From NCBI GenBank assembly GCA_965247995.1, contig OZ252041.1, forward strand, positions 1,054,001 to 1,118,000: DNA of 64,000 bases. Reading direction: 5' to 3'. Numbering within the stretch: the stretch's first letter is position 1; the number at the start of each line of letters is the position of its first letter. Under the pieces are notes generated by a model. That model searched no databases, was not told the DNA's origin, and saw nothing but the letters and a program-made list of their open reading frames with translations. Below, in pieces: positions 50,513 through 59,822 of the stretch. Source of the DNA: JASLZO01 sp965247995 (GTDB lineage: Bacteria > Chloroflexota > Dehalococcoidia > UBA6926). Made by a program: the position numbers and the translations under genes.

Positions 50513-51391
50513 CTAGGACGTGTTCTCGGCCTTTAGTACTCCCACGCCCACGCATCCTGGTCCCGCGTAGGTGCCGATGACGGGGCCAATGTTGAATACA
50601 GAAACGTCCTGATGGCCAAATCCGTCGCGGAGTTGGTCAGCGACGGCGCGTGCCGCATCCAAGTCGGTGCTTCCTGCAACGATCGAGGATTCAGCCGGGC
50701 CCTCCTCCAGCGCGAGTTGCGTCAACCGATCGAGTGCCTTCCGCCGCGAGCGAGCTCGCTCACGGGGTTCGACCTCCCCATGGGTGATCTCGAGGATTGG
50801 CTTCACGTTCAACAGTCCGCCGAGGAACGCCTGCGCCCTGCCGAGGCGGCCACCGCGGGCCAAGTACTCCAAGGTGTCCACGACGAAGAGCGTCCGAGCG
50901 CGTGGGATAGCGCGGTGGACCCAGTCGATGATCTGCTCCAAGGGCTCTCTGGCCTGAGCGTGACCAGCTGCTTGTATCGCGAGGAGGCCCAACATCATGG
51001 AGGCCTGCTCTGAGTCAATGACGGCGATCTGTGCATCTGGGTTTTCGCCCAGGACCTCCTGCTGTGCCAGCAGTGCGGCGTTGAAGGTGCCGCTGAGCTT
51101 TGCGGAAACGTGGAGGGCCAGCACCGGCCCGCGTTCGAGCGCCTGGCGGTAGACCGACACGAAGTCAGCGGGGGCAGGTTGAGACGTGCGCGGGAGTTCT
51201 TTCGATCCCTCGAGGCGCCGGTAAAACTCTTCGTTCGAGATATCGACCCCGCCTCGAAACTGCTCTTGGCCAAAGTGAACATAGAGGGGCACGACGCTGA
51301 TTCCGAAGGCTTCGGCGGTTGCGGTCGGCAGGTCGGCTGTGCCGTCCGTGACGACCTGGACCGTCTTGCCAGTTTCGGTGGGCGTGGTCAT
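50513..51391 (-). CDS. DegV family protein, fatty-acid-binding FakB-like
   Basis: 292 residues. VTDGTADLPTATAEAFGISV, QFRGGVDISNEEFYRRLEGS, TSQPAPADFVSVYRQALERG, then the HVSAKLSGTFNAALLAQQE motif and GPVIGTYAGPGCVGVG at the end. These contain the residues that hold the fatty acid carboxylate in FakB. Directly downstream of a FakA-like gene on the same strand, the standard fatty acid kinase pair, which makes acyl-phosphate for phospholipid synthesis. Confidence 0.92.
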   Translation of the reverse strand: MTTPTETGKTVQVVTDGTADLPTATAEAFGISVVPLYVHFGQEQFRGGVDISNEEFYRRLEGSKELPRTSQPAPADFVSVYRQALERGPVLALHVSAKLSGTFNAALLAQQEVLGENPDAQIAVIDSEQASMMLGLLAIQAAGHAQAREPLEQIIDWVHRAIPRARTLFVVDTLEYLARGGRLGRAQAFLGGLLNVKPILEITHGEVEPRERARSRRKALDRLTQLALEEGPAESSIVAGSTDLDAARAVADQLRDGFGHQDVSVFNIGPVIGTYAGPGCVGVGVLKAENTS

Positions 51392-51446
51392 CGATTCTCA
51401 ACTCCGATCATAACGCTGCGTGGTCGGGCGTCGAAGCTCCGGATTG

Positions 51447-53084
51447 CTACTCGACTGCGACGATGTACGGGTACAGGGGTTGGCCGCCCTCCACGATCTC
51501 CACCTCCACTGCGGCGATGCCGCTCTCAACGGATTGCGCCAGCGCGTCGGCCGACTCCGCCGTGGCTTCGGCCCCGTAGTAGATCGTCAAAACTGACCCG
51601 TCCTCTGGTTCCATCCTCCGAATCAGATCGGCGGCGGCGTCTTCCGGTGATGGGTTTGCAGAAACCAAGTCGCCCCGGTAGAGCGCGATCGCCTGTCCGG
51701 CTTCGTATGCCACACCGCCGATATTGCCGGACCGGACCGCGTGGGTGACTTCACCCCACAGGACCCTTCCCGTTGCGGCGGTCATGCGGGCGTGGTTGGT
51801 ATCGGCGTCGCTGTACGGATTGAAGGACAGCAGCGCGGCGATCCCCTCTGGCATGGCGACGCATTCGATGACGGCTAACGTCTTGGACGAGATGCCATTG
51901 GCCAACCGTGCAGTGGCAACGATGTTGCGATTGTTCGGGAGGACAATCACTTGGTCCGCGGGGATCGAGTCGGCCGCCTCCGCTATCTCTTCAGCACTTG
52001 GGTTCATGGACTGCCCGCCCCAGATGATGGCGCCGGCGCCGAGGCTGCGGAGGATGCGGACGAAGCCCACGCCTGCTGCAACCGCGATGACGCCGCACAC
52101 GGGAGCGTCCACACCTGCGGTATGCCCGGCGAGGAATTGCTCGTGCTGCTGGTCCATGTTGCGGATCGAGACCTGTTCGAGCGTTCCAGCTGTCTCAGCG
52201 TGGGCGAGGGCCTCCTCCGGCAACGCGGTATGGATGTGGACACGGATGAGACCTTCGCCGGAGACGATGGATTCGGACTCCCCGAACGTGGCCATTGCAA
52301 CCCGCATCTCGTCGGGCGAAACGCGGGGTTCCAGCACGACGAATTCCGTGCAGTAGCCCCAGTCTGCTTGCGGCTGCTCGGCCAACCAGGCTTGGTCGAT
52401 GCCCACGATCTCCGTTGCCTCGAGCGGTGTGCCGGGGGACGTTCCAGTAAGCGCCGACGCGGCGGCGCACAGGAGGATCGCGAGGCCCTGTCCACCAGAG
52501 TCGACGACGCCTGCCTGCGCGAGCACCGGCAGGAGGTCGGGGGTGCGCGCGACTGCCTCTTGGGCGGACTCCGCCGCGGCGATCAAGGTTTCCGAAAGAT
52601 CCACACGCTGTGCTGCGATTGAGGCAGCGACGCCGGCTGAGCGTGCGACGGTGAGGATGGTTCCTTCGACGGGGTTGGACATCGCCCCATAGGCGGCATC
52701 GGCGGCGGACGTTAGGGCGCGCGCCATGTCGGTGGATGTCGCCATCTCGACCCCGGCCAGCCCGTCTGCGAACCCACCGAGGTACTGGGACAGGATGACG
52801 CCACTGTTTCCACGGGCGCCCATGAGCGCGCCGCGGGCGAACTCAGTGGAGACGGCCGCAGCCGGGAGAGTGGAATCTTCAGCCAGGGCCTCGGTCGTCC
52901 GCCTGAGGCCGGAGCGGATGGTAAGCAGCATGTTCGTGCCGGTGTCGCCGTCGGGCACTGGGAAGACATTGAGCGCGTTGACGGCGTTGACGTTGGTCTC
53001 GAGCCAATCCGCCGCTGCCTGAAACAGCTCATCCAACTGCTTGCCCGAGCAGGACTGTACGGGGTTGGGTGTCGGTTCGGCCAT
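51447..53084 (-). CDS. DAK2/DhaL-domain kinase, FakA-like
   Basis: 545 residues from ATG 53084 (gaggtg upstream); an upstream extension to 53357 overlaps rpmB on the other strand and is not coding. The N-terminal DhaL domain has NVFPVPDGDTGTNMLLTIRS with metal-binding Asp, GARGNSGVILSQYLGGFADG and DSGGQGLAILLCAA. The middle and C-terminal FakA domains follow (ADQVIVLPNNRNIVATA). It phosphorylates fatty acids bound to the FakB-like partner encoded 56 nt downstream. Confidence 0.92.
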   Translation of the reverse strand: MAEPTPNPVQSCSGKQLDELFQAAADWLETNVNAVNALNVFPVPDGDTGTNMLLTIRSGLRRTTEALAEDSTLPAAAVSTEFARGALMGARGNSGVILSQYLGGFADGLAGVEMATSTDMARALTSAADAAYGAMSNPVEGTILTVARSAGVAASIAAQRVDLSETLIAAAESAQEAVARTPDLLPVLAQAGVVDSGGQGLAILLCAAASALTGTSPGTPLEATEIVGIDQAWLAEQPQADWGYCTEFVVLEPRVSPDEMRVAMATFGESESIVSGEGLIRVHIHTALPEEALAHAETAGTLEQVSIRNMDQQHEQFLAGHTAGVDAPVCGVIAVAAGVGFVRILRSLGAGAIIWGGQSMNPSAEEIAEAADSIPADQVIVLPNNRNIVATARLANGISSKTLAVIECVAMPEGIAALLSFNPYSDADTNHARMTAATGRVLWGEVTHAVRSGNIGGVAYEAGQAIALYRGDLVSANPSPEDAAADLIRRMEPEDGSVLTIYYGAEATAESADALAQSVESGIAAVEVEIVEGGQPLYPYIVAVE

Positions 53085-53219
53085 GCGCACCTCAGGGGTC
53101 CGCGCTTGTCGCGGTGTGAACCTGACAGTACGATAGCTCATAGCGGTTCCGGCCTTGGCGGTGCATGTGTATATTCCGGTCCGCTGTGGAGGAACTCCGG
53201 ACGTCAACCGGGAAGAACG

Positions 53220-53408
53220 ATGGCGAAGTGTGAAATATGTGGCCGCGGTCCTCAGTTTGGGCACAACGTGAGCCACTCGAACCGTAAAACGAACCGACGT
53301 TGGAACGTGAACGTGCAGCGTGTATCGGTGCCCTTGGCCGATGGGCGTCGGCAGCACGTGAAGATGTGCACGCGGTGCTTGAGGACTCGGTCACGGGTGA
53401 AGGCGTAA
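53220..53408 (+). CDS. rpmB: 50S ribosomal protein L28
   Basis: 62 residues from ATG 53220. MAKCEICGRGPQFGHNVSHS followed by NRRWNVNVQRVSV and MCTRCLRTRSRVKA. The four Cys (CEIC and CTRC) form the zinc-ribbon variant. Divergent from fakA and followed by a terminator at 53483. Confidence 0.97.
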   Translation: MAKCEICGRGPQFGHNVSHSNRKTNRRWNVNVQRVSVPLADGRRQHVKMCTRCLRTRSRVKA

Positions 53409-53482
53409 CCGTCTCGGCGACCGCGGTGGGTATGCGAGACCTGGCCCGCGCCACAAGATAGAGCCCTCACCGGATTCGTGAC

Positions 53483-53512
53483 CCCGCCATCTAGTGGCGG
53501 GTTCTTTGTTTT
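53483..53512 (+). terminator. Intrinsic terminator after rpmB
   Basis: CCCGCCA (53483-53489) and TGGCGGG (53495-53501) around TCTAG, then TTCTTTGTTTT. Confidence 0.88.
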
Positions 53513-53533
53513 GTATGCGACGATTGATACAAT
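53506..53533 (+). promoter_or_regulatory. Promoter of gyrA, overlapping the rpmB terminator tail
   Basis: TTGTTT (53506-53511), 16-nt spacer, TACAAT (53528-53533) with an extended TGA before it. The gyrA start is 45 bases downstream. Confidence 0.55.
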
Positions 53534-53578
53534 TGCGGGTAGCGTTTCCTACCTGAAACGGGGCATTCCGGAGGGTCT

Positions 53579-56047
53579 GTGGTCGAGCGAGACGTTGCAC
53601 TAGAAGAACAGATGCAGACCGCGTATCTGGATTACGCGATGAGCGTCATCGTCTCACGTGCTCTGCCGGATGTGCGAGACGGCATGAAACCGGTTCAGAG
53701 ACGCGTGCTGTACGCGATGCATGACCAGGGTATGCGGAACAACGGCCCCTACCGGAAGAGCGCGCGAGTGGTCGGAGACGTCATTGCGAAGTACCACCCG
53801 CACGGCGACTCGCCGGTCTACGAGGCGCTGGTCCGGCTCGCACAGCCGTTCTCGCTGCGGTACCCGCTGGTCGACGGCCAGGGGAACTTTGGTTCGGTCG
53901 ATAACGACCCGCCGGCGGCGATGCGGTACACAGAGGCTCGTATGGCTGCGATAACGGACGAGATGCTCGCGGATATCGAGCGCGAGACGGTTACGTTCGC
54001 CCCGAACTTCGATGGTTCCGAGCGCGAGCCGACGGTGCTACCCGCGAAGATCCCGAATCTGCTCGTCAACGGCGCCGCTGGCATCGCGGTCGGGATGGCG
54101 ACGAACATCCCTCCGCACAACCTGGGTGAGGTGTGCGACGCGATCTTGTTTGCCCTGAGTCGCTGGCAGGAAGGGGTCGAAGGCGGCGCCTACGAGGCGA
54201 CACTTGAGGAACTGACACAGTTCGTCAAGGGCCCCGACTTTCCCACCTCGGGTCTGATCCGAGGAACCGAAGGGATCATGCGCGCATACGCAACAGGCCA
54301 GGGCAAGGTGATTATGGAAGCCCGGGCGGAGATCGATGAGGGCGTGCGTGGGAGCCGTCCACAGATCGTGATCACCGAAATCCCGTACCAAGTGAACAAA
54401 GCGTCGCTGGTCGAGAAGATAGCCGACCTCGTCCGGTCGAGGCGTGTGGACGGGATCTCCGAGGTACGGGACGAATCCGACCGCGATGGGTTGCGCGTCG
54501 TGATTGAGCTCCGCCGCGATGCCCAGCCGGAGATCGTGCTCAACAACCTATACGAGCACACGTCGATGCGCCAGGCGTTCCACATCAACATGTTGGCGCT
54601 GGTTGACGGGCAACCCCAGATCCTGCCGTTGCGGCAGATGATCCACCACTTCATCCGGTTCCGGCGTGAGGTGGTCACAAACCGCACGCGGTATGAACTG
54701 CGGCGCGCCGAGGACCGCGCTCATGTCCTGGAAGGGCTTCGGATCGCGCTCGATGATCTCGACAACGTGATCGCCCTGATTCGTGCGTCGGACGACGTGG
54801 AGGCCGCACGCATCGCATTGATCGAACGCTACGGGCTTTCGCTCCGGCAGGCACAGGCGATTCTGGACATGCAGCTTCGGCGATTGGCCGCCCTCGAACG
54901 TCAAGCGATCATGGACGAACTCGTGGAGTTGCGCGAACGGATCGCCGATCTGGAGGACCTCTTGGCGACGCCAACGCGAATCACCGGGGTGGTCCGCGAG
55001 GAGGTCGAAGGGGTCAAGGATTCTTACGCTGACGAACGGCGCACCGAAATCCTGGAGGGCGAACTCGAACAGGTCCGGCGCGAAGACCTGATCCCTCACC
55101 AGGAAGTGGTTGTGACGCTGAGCGAGCGTGGCTACATCAAACGTGTGGCGTCCCAGACGTTCCGCACGCAGCGGCGTGGGGGTCGGGGAGTCACCGGCAT
55201 GCCGACGCGGGAAGAAGATTCGGTCCGGCGGCTCGTTGTGTGCGACACGCACGACACGCTGCTGTTCTTCACGAACCGCGGACGCGTATGGACGAAGCGG
55301 TGTTTCGAGCTTCCCGCCGAATCTTCGAGGAGCGCGCGTGGGACGCACCTCCAGAACGTGACGGGGGCGCTGGACGAGAGCGAGCGGGTGACGACCGTTA
55401 TCGCGGCCGACGACCTTTCAGAGGGCGATTACCTGGTCTTTGCGACCCAGCTCGGCGAGGTCAAGCGCACGCCGCTGCGCCTGTTCACGTCGATCCGCAG
55501 CAACGGGATCATTGCGATGGACCTCGAGGGAGGGGATGAGCTCGTGTCGGTTGTGAAGGCCGACGACGGAGCGCACGTCATCCTGGCAACGCAGCACGGG
55601 AAGGCCATCCGGTTCGAAACATCGATCCTCACATCGCGGTCGCGGACGGCGGGCGGCGTGCGAGGGATCCGGCTGCTCAACGACGATCGTGTCGTTGGTG
55701 CGGAGATCGTCAAACCCGACAAGCAACTATTCCTGATCACGCAGAACGGGTACGGGAAACGGACGCCGTCTGAGTCGTACCCGACGAAAGGGCGCGGGGG
55801 CCAAGGCGTGATCACGCTGAAGGCCGACTCGGCGCGTACGGGTTACGTGGTGGGCATTGCAGTCGTCGACCCTGAGCAAGAGTTGATGCTGATCTCCCGG
55901 AACGGTGTGATCGTGCGGACGACCCTGAAGCAGATCCGCGCTGTCGGGCGCAGCACCCAAGGTGTGATCGTGATGAAGCTCCAAGCTGGCGACCAAGTGG
56001 CGGCGCTGGCGGCGTTCGACCAGAGCGAAAAGGCGGAAGCGACCTAA
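53579..56047 (+). CDS. gyrA: DNA gyrase subunit A
   Basis: 822 residues from GTG 53579 with ggagggt upstream. MQTAYLDYAMSVIVSRALPD, the quinolone-resistance region GDSPVYEALVRLAQPF (HPHGDSPVYE), the catalytic Tyr in AAMRYTEARM and six C-terminal blades. The GyrA box is QRRGGRGVTG, which favours gyrase over topoisomerase IV. The cleavage-religation subunit of the A2B2 enzyme; gyrB is not in this window. Confidence 0.96.
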   Translation: MVERDVALEEQMQTAYLDYAMSVIVSRALPDVRDGMKPVQRRVLYAMHDQGMRNNGPYRKSARVVGDVIAKYHPHGDSPVYEALVRLAQPFSLRYPLVDGQGNFGSVDNDPPAAMRYTEARMAAITDEMLADIERETVTFAPNFDGSEREPTVLPAKIPNLLVNGAAGIAVGMATNIPPHNLGEVCDAILFALSRWQEGVEGGAYEATLEELTQFVKGPDFPTSGLIRGTEGIMRAYATGQGKVIMEARAEIDEGVRGSRPQIVITEIPYQVNKASLVEKIADLVRSRRVDGISEVRDESDRDGLRVVIELRRDAQPEIVLNNLYEHTSMRQAFHINMLALVDGQPQILPLRQMIHHFIRFRREVVTNRTRYELRRAEDRAHVLEGLRIALDDLDNVIALIRASDDVEAARIALIERYGLSLRQAQAILDMQLRRLAALERQAIMDELVELRERIADLEDLLATPTRITGVVREEVEGVKDSYADERRTEILEGELEQVRREDLIPHQEVVVTLSERGYIKRVASQTFRTQRRGGRGVTGMPTREEDSVRRLVVCDTHDTLLFFTNRGRVWTKRCFELPAESSRSARGTHLQNVTGALDESERVTTVIAADDLSEGDYLVFATQLGEVKRTPLRLFTSIRSNGIIAMDLEGGDELVSVVKADDGAHVILATQHGKAIRFETSILTSRSRTAGGVRGIRLLNDDRVVGAEIVKPDKQLFLITQNGYGKRTPSESYPTKGRGGQGVITLKADSARTGYVVGIAVVDPEQELMLISRNGVIVRTTLKQIRAVGRSTQGVIVMKLQAGDQVAALAAFDQSEKAEAT

Positions 56048-56084
56048 AGGCCGGCGGCTCGCTTCAACTCCGGACGGCGCTCGG

Positions 56085-56474
56085 CTAGGGCGCTTCGACC
56101 GCTGCGCGGTCTGCGGGCAGCAGCCAGGCGTGCATTGCTTGCGCCCGTGTGTGGGCGTCGTGAAGTTGGCCCAACGCCCGAACCATCGCCTCTGCATCTG
56201 GCCACTCTGCGAGCGGCAGCTCGCGCCTGAACGGGCCGGTTGTGACGTGAACCGGGATCCCAAGCTCCGCCGCCCGCGGATGCACGGGGGCGACTCGGAG
56301 AGGAACTTCGTCTAACCCGTCGGTGGCTTCCCGCAGCACATTGGCCAATTCAGAGACGTGCTGCTGTGCACGGCGATACGCGGCCAACGCATCCTCGTAC
56401 ACCTCGCGGGCGTCATCGATTGGCCCACGATGAAGGACTCGGGACTCCGTTGGCTGGCCGCGGTTCATCATCAT
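56085..56474 (-). CDS. Hypothetical protein, helical
   Basis: 129 residues. The first half (DDAREVYEDALAAYRRAQQH, VSELANVLREATDGL) looks like a coiled-coil or helical hairpin; the second half holds short strands and a helix. No membrane segment or known motif. It is convergent with gyrA and divergent from the next small gene. The coding call rests on codon use and the absence of a better frame. Confidence 0.5.
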   Translation of the reverse strand: MMMNRGQPTESRVLHRGPIDDAREVYEDALAAYRRAQQHVSELANVLREATDGLDEVPLRVAPVHPRAAELGIPVHVTTGPFRRELPLAEWPDAEAMVRALGQLHDAHTRAQAMHAWLLPADRAAVEAP

Positions 56475-56563
56475 GCGATTCGCCTCCTCGACCTTGTGGG
56501 TGAACGGTCACGGTTGTGGTTCGTGGCAAACACGAATGGCTCGCTTGGACTTACCATATCGCG

Positions 56564-56854
56564 ATGGAAGGTCGAGACAACATCCGAGCGGCCGTGGCGG
56601 TGATCGCGATCGTCCTTGCCATGAAGGTCATCATCGGCATCATTCTGTTGTTCTCGTTTCCCATTGGTGAGACCGCGTCCTTGTATGCGATTTTGCACCT
56701 CAGTCTCCTTTTCGGTGTCGTCCCGTTGGCGCTGCTATTCGGAGCGTCTGCCATCTTCTGGTGGCGCGTGCTCCGCCTGCGGTCCCGGAGGCGGTACTTC
56801 CAGTGGCTGGAGTGGAACGTCGAGCAAGAGGAAGAGCCTGAGGCGATGGTCTAG
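56564..56854 (+). CDS. Small two-helix membrane protein
   Basis: 96 residues from ATG 56564 (MEGRDNIRAAVAVIAIVLAM). Two hydrophobic helices (about 8-32 and 45-68), a basic stretch RLRSRRRYFQWLEWN and an acidic end EQEEEPEAMV. An upstream start at 56516 is possible. Family not recognised. Confidence 0.5.
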   Translation: MEGRDNIRAAVAVIAIVLAMKVIIGIILLFSFPIGETASLYAILHLSLLFGVVPLALLFGASAIFWWRVLRLRSRRRYFQWLEWNVEQEEEPEAMV

Positions 56855-56872
56855 GGCAGGCACGTCTCGCGG

Positions 56873-57979
56873 TCACTCCGGCTGATCCTCCTCCAGCACG
56901 AAGCAGCTCGAGGCCTTCAGCACAGCCCACGCACCCGTCCCGGGGCGAAGCGCGAGGGTGTCGACTGCATGACGCGTGACGTGCGCGATTACCCTCAACC
57001 CTCCGGACTCGATTACCACGTCAAAACCCGGGGCACGAGGTTCCACCGCGTGAACGGTCCCTGAGAGGAGATTCTGGGCGGAGAGGCCAATCGGTTGGTC
57101 GCGCGCAAGGATGACGTCGGATGCGCGGATCCCGATGCCCACTTGGTCGCCGGGCTGGACCCCCGCCGCTGTCGGAACGGACAACTGGACGGTTCCGGAC
57201 TGGTCCTCACACAGCATCGTTCCCTCGGCGGGATGGACGGATGCCACGCGCATCGAAAACAGGTTCTCAACGCCTGAGAGGCGCGCGACGCGTTCCTTCG
57301 TCGGCTGCATGATGAGATCGAATGGATCTCCAGAATCGACGACGCGACCTTGGTCGATGATGTGGACGCGGTCCGCAAGGGCGAGAGCCTCCTCCGCGTC
57401 GTGCGTGACCAGGAGTACGGGAACGTTCGACGACCGGAGGACCTGGCGGATCTCGTGTCGAACAGCCCTCCGCAGGCTCTCGTCGAGGGCCGCGAACGGT
57501 TCGTCTAGGAGAAGTACGTCTGGCGCCGACGCCAATGCTCTCGCAAGCGCGGTCCGCTGCCGTTGGCCGCCGGACAACGAGGCGGGGCGCCTGTCTTCCA
57601 GTCCCTCGAGCCCCAAGGTCCGAACGACCTGGTGGGCTCGGGCGAGCCGCTCCTCTCGGTCCAACCCGTTCCGTGGTAGCCCGAATTGAACGTTCTGCAT
57701 GAGCGAAAGGTGGGGGAAGAGGCCGTAGTCCTGCGGTAGGTATCCAACGCGCCGGTGGTGAGGTGGGACCCACTCCCGTCGTTCGGAATCGAACACGACC
57801 CGACCGCCGACCTCGACGTGACCTTCCTGTGGGCGAAGCAGCCCGGCGATGACACGCAGGGTCATGGATTTTCCCGCGCCGGATGCGCCGAACAGGACCG
57901 TAACAGATCCGCTTGGGGCGTCCCACGCGGTATCGAGCATGAAATTGCCGATACGGTGGCGCGCCCATCCGGCGGTCAT
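56873..57979 (-). CDS. modC: Molybdate ABC transporter ATP-binding protein
   Basis: 368 residues from ATG 57979, overlapping modB by 4 nt (ATGA); a longer frame upstream is antisense-like and not coding. Walker A VLFGASGAGKSMTLRVIAG, signature SLSGGQRQRTALARAL, Walker B VLLLDEPFAALDESLRR, H-loop LVTHDAEEAL. The C-terminal 130 residues form a TOBE/Mo-binding-like domain (AQNLLSGTVHAVEPRAP). Drives molybdate import with ModB and ModA. Confidence 0.9.
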   Translation of the reverse strand: MTAGWARHRIGNFMLDTAWDAPSGSVTVLFGASGAGKSMTLRVIAGLLRPQEGHVEVGGRVVFDSERREWVPPHHRRVGYLPQDYGLFPHLSLMQNVQFGLPRNGLDREERLARAHQVVRTLGLEGLEDRRPASLSGGQRQRTALARALASAPDVLLLDEPFAALDESLRRAVRHEIRQVLRSSNVPVLLVTHDAEEALALADRVHIIDQGRVVDSGDPFDLIMQPTKERVARLSGVENLFSMRVASVHPAEGTMLCEDQSGTVQLSVPTAAGVQPGDQVGIGIRASDVILARDQPIGLSAQNLLSGTVHAVEPRAPGFDVVIESGGLRVIAHVTRHAVDTLALRPGTGAWAVLKASSCFVLEEDQPE

Positions 57980-58815
57980 GGCCGGACTCCCGGTTGGCCG
58001 TTGATGTGTGCCCGGGCGACGAAACCGAGGATCACCAGTACGAATCCGGACATGACGAGGAGCGCCAGGCCCAGGCCAAGGGCTGCCCCGACATCGGTCT
58101 CCATGGCGGTAAGGATGGCGAGCGGCATCGTCTGGGTCCTGCCGATGAAGTTGCCGGCAAACATGATCGTGGCGCCGAACTCCGAGAGCGCCCGTGCCCA
58201 TGAGAGCGCGAGCCCACCAACGAGCGCGGGCCAGGTGAGTGGAAGGGTGATCCTCCAGAAGGTGGACCACTGGGAGTGGCCGAGCGTCTGCGAGATTTCT
58301 TCCAGCTCGGCGTCGACTGACTGGAATCCGATCTTGGCGGCACGAATGTAGAAGGGCGCCGCGACGAAGACTTGGGCGAAGATCACCGCCGCGGTGGTGA
58401 ACGGGAGCGCGATGCCCGCCGATTCAAGCACCTCACCCAGGACTCCGCGCCGACCGAACGCCATCAGCATCGCGACTCCCGCGACAACGGGGGGGAGGAC
58501 CAGTGGAAGTTCGATCAAGACATCGATGGCCCGAAGGGCGCTGGATGTCCGCCGGGCCAAGAGGTAGGCGACGGGCGTGCCCATGAGGACGATGACGATC
58601 ACGCTGGCGACGCTGGTCAGGAGCGAAAGGCGCAGCGCGGTCGCTGCGATCGGTGTGGTGAGGTTTGACGGGAACCCATCCGTCAGCACCGCCCGCGTGG
58701 CAAGCGCCAATAGCGGGAGCGCGATGAAGGCGACGTAGATGGTGGTGACGGCGGCCCCGGCGGGTAACCACAGGCTTGGTCCGCCACGGCGGGTCCGAAT
58801 AGCGAGGCCGCTCAC
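57976..58815 (-). CDS. modB: Molybdate ABC transporter permease
   Basis: 279 residues with about six membrane helices. The EAA loop that contacts the ATPase is ISQTLGHSQWSTFWRITLPL. PLVLPPVVAGVAMLMAFGRR is characteristic of ModB-type permeases. Lies between modA (95 nt upstream) and modC (overlap). Confidence 0.9.
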   Translation of the reverse strand: MSGLAIRTRRGGPSLWLPAGAAVTTIYVAFIALPLLALATRAVLTDGFPSNLTTPIAATALRLSLLTSVASVIVIVLMGTPVAYLLARRTSSALRAIDVLIELPLVLPPVVAGVAMLMAFGRRGVLGEVLESAGIALPFTTAAVIFAQVFVAAPFYIRAAKIGFQSVDAELEEISQTLGHSQWSTFWRITLPLTWPALVGGLALSWARALSEFGATIMFAGNFIGRTQTMPLAILTAMETDVGAALGLGLALLVMSGFVLVILGFVARAHINGQPGVRP

Positions 58816-58910
58816 GGACTAGGCGTTTCGTCTCATTCCGGATCGCATGGAGGAAGGATGGCACACCACGCCAAGCTCAGGATGGCGAGCTTGGGGCATT
58901 GACGCTGCAC

Positions 58911-59807
58911 CTAGCTACCTGAGGGCATTGCGGACGGTGCGCCGAATCCCGCGTCGGCCAAGATGGCGATTGATTCATCCGACCCTAAGAAGGCAATGAA
59001 GGCATCAACCGAACTGGAGCGACCTGTACCAACAACCCGGCCGGCCAGGTAGGTTGCCGCGACTCGTGCTTCGTCTGGGACCGGCACGACGGTCACCTGG
59101 TCCGAGTTGGGGCCACCGGTGGCATCGGTCACATAGACGAATCCCGCATCCGCCTCTCCGAGGACGACCTTCGCGAGGACCTCGCGGACGTTGGTTTCTT
59201 CGGAAACGACGTTGGCCATCACGCCGTCCGCGAGACCGGGACGCGCAGCGTTCAGGTTCGCCAGCACCATGCGCGTGTAGGCGCCGGCTGGTACCTGTTC
59301 CGATGCGAGGACGATGCGTACCCCGGGTTCCGCCAAGTCGTCTAATTGGTCGATCCGGGGAGAACCACGGGGTACGACGACCGTGATGGCGTTGGTGGCA
59401 AAGGCGATCGGGACACCCTCGATGACTCCTGATGCAACGGCGAGGTCCATCTGGGCGGCGTTGGCCGAGACGAAGATGTCCGCGGGTGCGCCGAAGTCGA
59501 GCTGGGAGCGGAGTGTTGCACTACCGGCGAAATTGAAGACGACGCTACCCGCGTCTGGGTTTTGGGCCTCGAAAGCATCGGCGATTCGGGGGAGCACTTC
59601 GGTGAGTGAGGATGCGGCATAGACGACGAGCTCCTTCCTCGCGTCCGTCGACGCTTGCGAGCAGGCGAACGTGATGGCGGCCAGCAGGAGCACCGCAGAA
59701 AGGACCCGGGCACGTGCAAGAAATAGGAGTACCCGCGTGCTAGAGTCCGCTGGGCTTAGCTGAGTGCGTTGCCGTGATAGCGGGGGCGTGCGTGGTGGGT
59801 TGGACAT
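58911..59807 (-). CDS. modA: Molybdate-binding lipoprotein
   Basis: 298 residues from ATG 59807 (an earlier ATG at 59852 would overlap the divergent gene). Signal peptide ending at lipobox ITFAC (about 42-46). The mature part starts ELVVYAASSLTEVLPRIADA, the ModA hallmark, with NFAGSATLRSQLDFGAPADI and FVSANAAQMDLAV lining the oxyanion site. Captures molybdate outside the membrane for ModBC. Confidence 0.93.
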   Translation of the reverse strand: MSNPPRTPPLSRQRTQLSPADSSTRVLLFLARARVLSAVLLLAAITFACSQASTDARKELVVYAASSLTEVLPRIADAFEAQNPDAGSVVFNFAGSATLRSQLDFGAPADIFVSANAAQMDLAVASGVIEGVPIAFATNAITVVVPRGSPRIDQLDDLAEPGVRIVLASEQVPAGAYTRMVLANLNAARPGLADGVMANVVSEETNVREVLAKVVLGEADAGFVYVTDATGGPNSDQVTVVPVPDEARVAATYLAGRVVGTGRSSSVDAFIAFLGSDESIAILADAGFGAPSAMPSGS

Positions 59808-59822
59808 GCGGGAGGGGATGGC

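Noticed and set aside
51447..53357. Extended N-terminus of the FakA-like protein
   Set aside because: The 91 extra residues overlap rpmB antisense; the ribosome site and family start support ATG 53084.
56873..58270. Extended N-terminus of ModC
   Set aside because: The 97 extra residues are an antisense-like His/Arg-rich shadow over modB; ATG 57979 overlaps the modB stop as expected.
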